Assembly: GCA_004357005.1 (NCBI GenBank)
Contig: SMWH01000051.1
Location: 1-7,461, forward strand
DNA: 7,461 bases
Direction: 5' to 3'
Source: Gammaproteobacteria bacterium
GTDB lineage: Bacteria > Pseudomonadota > Gammaproteobacteria > SMWH01
Positions 5,510 through 7,461 of this stretch are shown here, one piece after another. Under the pieces are notes generated by a model that saw nothing but the letters and a program-made list of their open reading frames with translations, made no database searches and had not been told where the DNA came from. The stretch's first letter is position 1. Each line of letters begins with the position of its first letter. The position numbers and the translations under genes are program-made.

Positions 5510-6868
5510 ATGAGACACCGGCGTGCTCCGCGAACACTTTTCGGCCGTGCGTTGATCCGGGCCGAACTTACCGTGAAAACACCGGGGATTCAGAGAGTCC
5601 CTTTCTGGTCCCGCGAAGCCATCGATCGCCTGGCAACGAAGCGCCTGGTCGATACCGTCGACATGGCATGCCGACACGTCCCGTGGTATCACGAACGCAT
5701 GGAAGCGGGCGAACTGCACCCGGAAGATATCCGCTCACCGGCGGATCTGGAACGCTGGCCCACAGTCGGGCTGCACCAACTCCACGACGAACCCCTGAGC
5801 ATGCTGTCAGACCAGTGGAAACCCGATGAATGTATCGAAATCCTGAGCAGTGGCAGCAGCGGGCACCGCAAGACCGTTTATCTCGAACCCAATACATTCC
5901 TGGCCAATGCGGTTTACCAGACCCGCAGCCGACCCATCATAACGGCGCTGGCAGGCCAATTTCGCGGGCTGCGTACCTTGATCATGGCCCCGCTGGCCAG
6001 CAATGAGCAACGATTGCGCGTCATGTATGGCGAGTGGCTGGCCATGCGGCCGGCGCGCCATCCCATTCCCCGGATCAATAACTTTGCCCCGTTCGAGGAG
6101 AAGCTCGCCGAGGTCAACCGGATCAAGCCCGACGTCGTCTCCGGTGTAACCGGCGTCGTGTCAAGCTTCTTCATGGAAGTACTGGATCGCGGAGTTGACT
6201 GCCATCGCCCTAAACTCCTGAAACTGAGTGTTGAGGGATTTGCGCGAGGACATCGGGAACGTATCGAGAAGGAACTGGGTATTCCGGCGGTCATGGGATA
6301 TGCGTCTTCGGAATCCACGAAGATTGGTTTTGAATGCGAAGAACGCAACGGCTATCACATCCACGAGGATTTCTGCCTGCTGCGCATCGTGGACGATGAC
6401 AGTCGCGGTCTGCCGGAAGGCGAGGTCGGGCGCGTCGTAATCACGAACCTAGTCAACCGCGCAACCATGCTGATCAACTATCACCAGGGCGACAGGGGCT
6501 ATGTGACTGGAGAGCCGTGCCCCTGTGGCCGGACTTTTTCTCGCGTTTTCCTTACGCAATCAAAGGAAACGCCCCTGCTCAAGGCACCCAACGGCCGCAT
6601 CGTGCACTACGCGGACCTGCTGCGGCCTATCGTGACAAAACCTGAATTTGTGCGCCTGCAGGTGGTCGTGGAGTCACCCGACTTCTGGCGCATCCTGATT
6701 GAAAGCGAGGATCCAGATGTTTCGAAGGCCTGGGTTTCCACCATCACGGACCCGCTGAAGGAGTGGACCGAAGGCACCGTACGCCTGGCCGTTGAATTCA
6801 CCCGCGACTTCGAGATGAGCCCCATCAGCGGCAAGCAATCGCCCGTCATCATCCGTGACGCTCAGTAG
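5510..6868 (+). CDS. PaaK/CapK-like AMP-forming carboxylate ligase, paralogue 3 (L3)
   Basis: This 452-residue adenylate-forming enzyme is the close paralogue of L2. Motifs are the ATP loop SSGSSGHRK (113-121), YASSE (264-268), ECEERNGYHIHED (275-287), LINYHQGD (321-328, with His where L1 and L2 have Asp), CPCGR (337-341) and SGKQSPVIIR with the likely catalytic Lys442. ATG 5510 aligns with the second codon of L2; an in-frame TGA at 5486-5488 rules out a long extension, and no clear Shine-Dalgarno sequence precedes the ATG. Unlike L1 and L2 it has its own divergent upstream region, so it may be expressed separately. Differences from L2 cluster in residues 137-160 and 182-192, between the ATP loop and the FEEKLAE segment. 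In related enzymes that region contributes to the acyl pocket, so L3 probably activates a different acid; this is inference. Its last 20 bases overlap the 3' end of the opposing unknown gene. Confidence 0.9.
   Translation: MRHRRAPRTLFGRALIRAELTVKTPGIQRVPFWSREAIDRLATKRLVDTVDMACRHVPWYHERMEAGELHPEDIRSPADLERWPTVGLHQLHDEPLSMLSDQWKPDECIEILSSGSSGHRKTVYLEPNTFLANAVYQTRSRPIITALAGQFRGLRTLIMAPLASNEQRLRVMYGEWLAMRPARHPIPRINNFAPFEEKLAEVNRIKPDVVSGVTGVVSSFFMEVLDRGVDCHRPKLLKLSVEGFARGHRERIEKELGIPAVMGYASSESTKIGFECEERNGYHIHEDFCLLRIVDDDSRGLPEGEVGRVVITNLVNRATMLINYHQGDRGYVTGEPCPCGRTFSRVFLTQSKETPLLKAPNGRIVHYADLLRPIVTKPEFVRLQVVVESPDFWRILIESEDPDVSKAWVSTITDPLKEWTEGTVRLAVEFTRDFEMSPISGKQSPVIIRDAQ
6743..6855 (+). repeat. 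Near-identical 113-bp tract, L3 copy
   Basis: This is the partner of 3639-3751 (112 of 113 bases identical, offset 3,104). The identity stops at 6855, a few bases past the stop codon (6849-6851) of the opposing unknown gene, so that gene's 3' end lies inside the shared tract. Confidence 0.9.
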
Positions 6869-7461
6869 AACCGTTCTGGGGCTTGATGGTGCCTAGGGGG
6901 CCCATTCTTGATGACAATTGCTCCAGCCATTGGGGTCCCATATCCCGCTCAAAGTAATAGATTCCAAACCCAACCGTCCTCGGTGATATGTTGTCACGCC
7001 ATTCAACCGGTTCAAATTCTTTCATCAATTCCAACTTCATATTTTCGAAGCGACTGCGCAATTCCGCATGAAACCGTTCTCTATCCTCCTGCGTTAGAGC
7101 GTTATACCTGGACTCTCGTTGCAACCATCGTTCCGATTCTGCGGCAGCCAAATTGTGGTCGAAATTTCTCAGAATATGATTCGCGCTATTCGCCATCACC
7201 TGCAATATAGAAGTCGGGTTCATCGCTGTAAAATGCCTTTGATGCATGATGACGGAGCATCCGTCTGCGGCCTCGACAAGCGTGTGCCCACGCTTCATCT
7301 CGTCTAAAACTCGTTGAACATCAAGCTCTGAAGAGAATTCCTGAACGAACTCCCGGAAACACGGTGAACCTTCCCATATGGGCAGAGAAGGCAAATCTCC
7401 ATTAGGCCCGGCCAGAACGGCCCATCGCGACTGAACAAACATTACGCAATCATAGACGCCC
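6849..7461 (-). CDS. Unrecognised protein, 5' end possibly beyond the window
   Basis: The frame runs from TGA 6851-6849 to the window edge. The first Met in the window is ATG 7442 (197 residues), but the frame stays open upstream (G-V-Y-D-C-V before that Met), so the true start may lie outside. No family was recognised. Visible features numbered from ATG 7442 are a Gly/Pro-containing start (AGPNGDLPSLPIWEG), a strongly charged and probably helical stretch at about 92-145 (with ERWLQRES and RERFHAELRSRFENMK), and an aromatic segment GFGIYYFERDMGPQWLEQL near 158-176. No HxxEH, P-loop, Rossmann or membrane segment is evident, and there is no signal peptide. Local G+C is lower than in the ligases (about 42-48% in three 60-base samples against 57% in one L3 sample), which suggests a different history. 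The 3' end overlaps L3 tail to tail by 20 bases. It could be a tailoring enzyme, an immunity protein or an unrelated neighbour. Confidence 0.65.
   Translation of the reverse strand, partial: GVYDCVMFVQSRWAVLAGPNGDLPSLPIWEGSPCFREFVQEFSSELDVQRVLDEMKRGHTLVEAADGCSVIMHQRHFTAMNPTSILQVMANSANHILRNFDHNLAAAESERWLQRESRYNALTQEDRERFHAELRSRFENMKLELMKEFEPVEWRDNISPRTVGFGIYYFERDMGPQWLEQLSSRMGPLGTIKPQNGSTERHG

Overview
The window is a GC-rich bacterial segment (by eye about 55-60% G+C, lower after about 6,870). Dense coding, short intergenic gaps, a rho-independent terminator and a zinc-peptidase-family (M16) gene suggest a Gram-negative bacterium, perhaps a gammaproteobacterium, but nothing here fixes the taxon. 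No rRNA, tRNA, CRISPR array, transposase or integrase was seen, and no gap longer than 300 bases lacks a gene.

Layout: (i) 1-927 is the 3' part of an M16 (insulinase/processing-peptidase) gene, closed by a clear hairpin terminator at 945-972. (ii) 1042-3764 holds two tandem, translationally overlapping genes for PaaK/CapK-like AMP-forming ligases (called L1 and L2 here). (iii) 3783-5415 on the minus strand holds a fold-type I PLP aminotransferase followed by a cupin protein, also overlapping. (iv) 5416-5509 is a short divergent regulatory region with two candidate promoters that share one -10 segment and a 14-bp palindrome. (v) 5510-6868 is a third ligase (L3), a close paralogue of L2. (vi) 6849 to beyond the right edge, on the minus strand, is an unrecognised gene whose 3' end overlaps that of L3.

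Everything between the terminator at 972 and the right edge reads as one small specialised-metabolism locus. Three carboxylate-activating enzymes of one subfamily surround an aminotransferase and a cupin. The simplest hypothesis is that the aminotransferase and cupin make or modify an amino- or oxo-acid, and the ligases activate carboxylates for condensation without NRPS modules. No carrier protein, NRPS, PKS or ATP-grasp gene is visible. The product and substrates cannot be read from the sequence. The most concrete oddity is a 113-bp tract at the 3' ends of L2 and L3 that is identical except for one base, while the 100 bases just upstream differ at roughly a quarter of positions. This points to recent gene conversion or recombination between paralogues.
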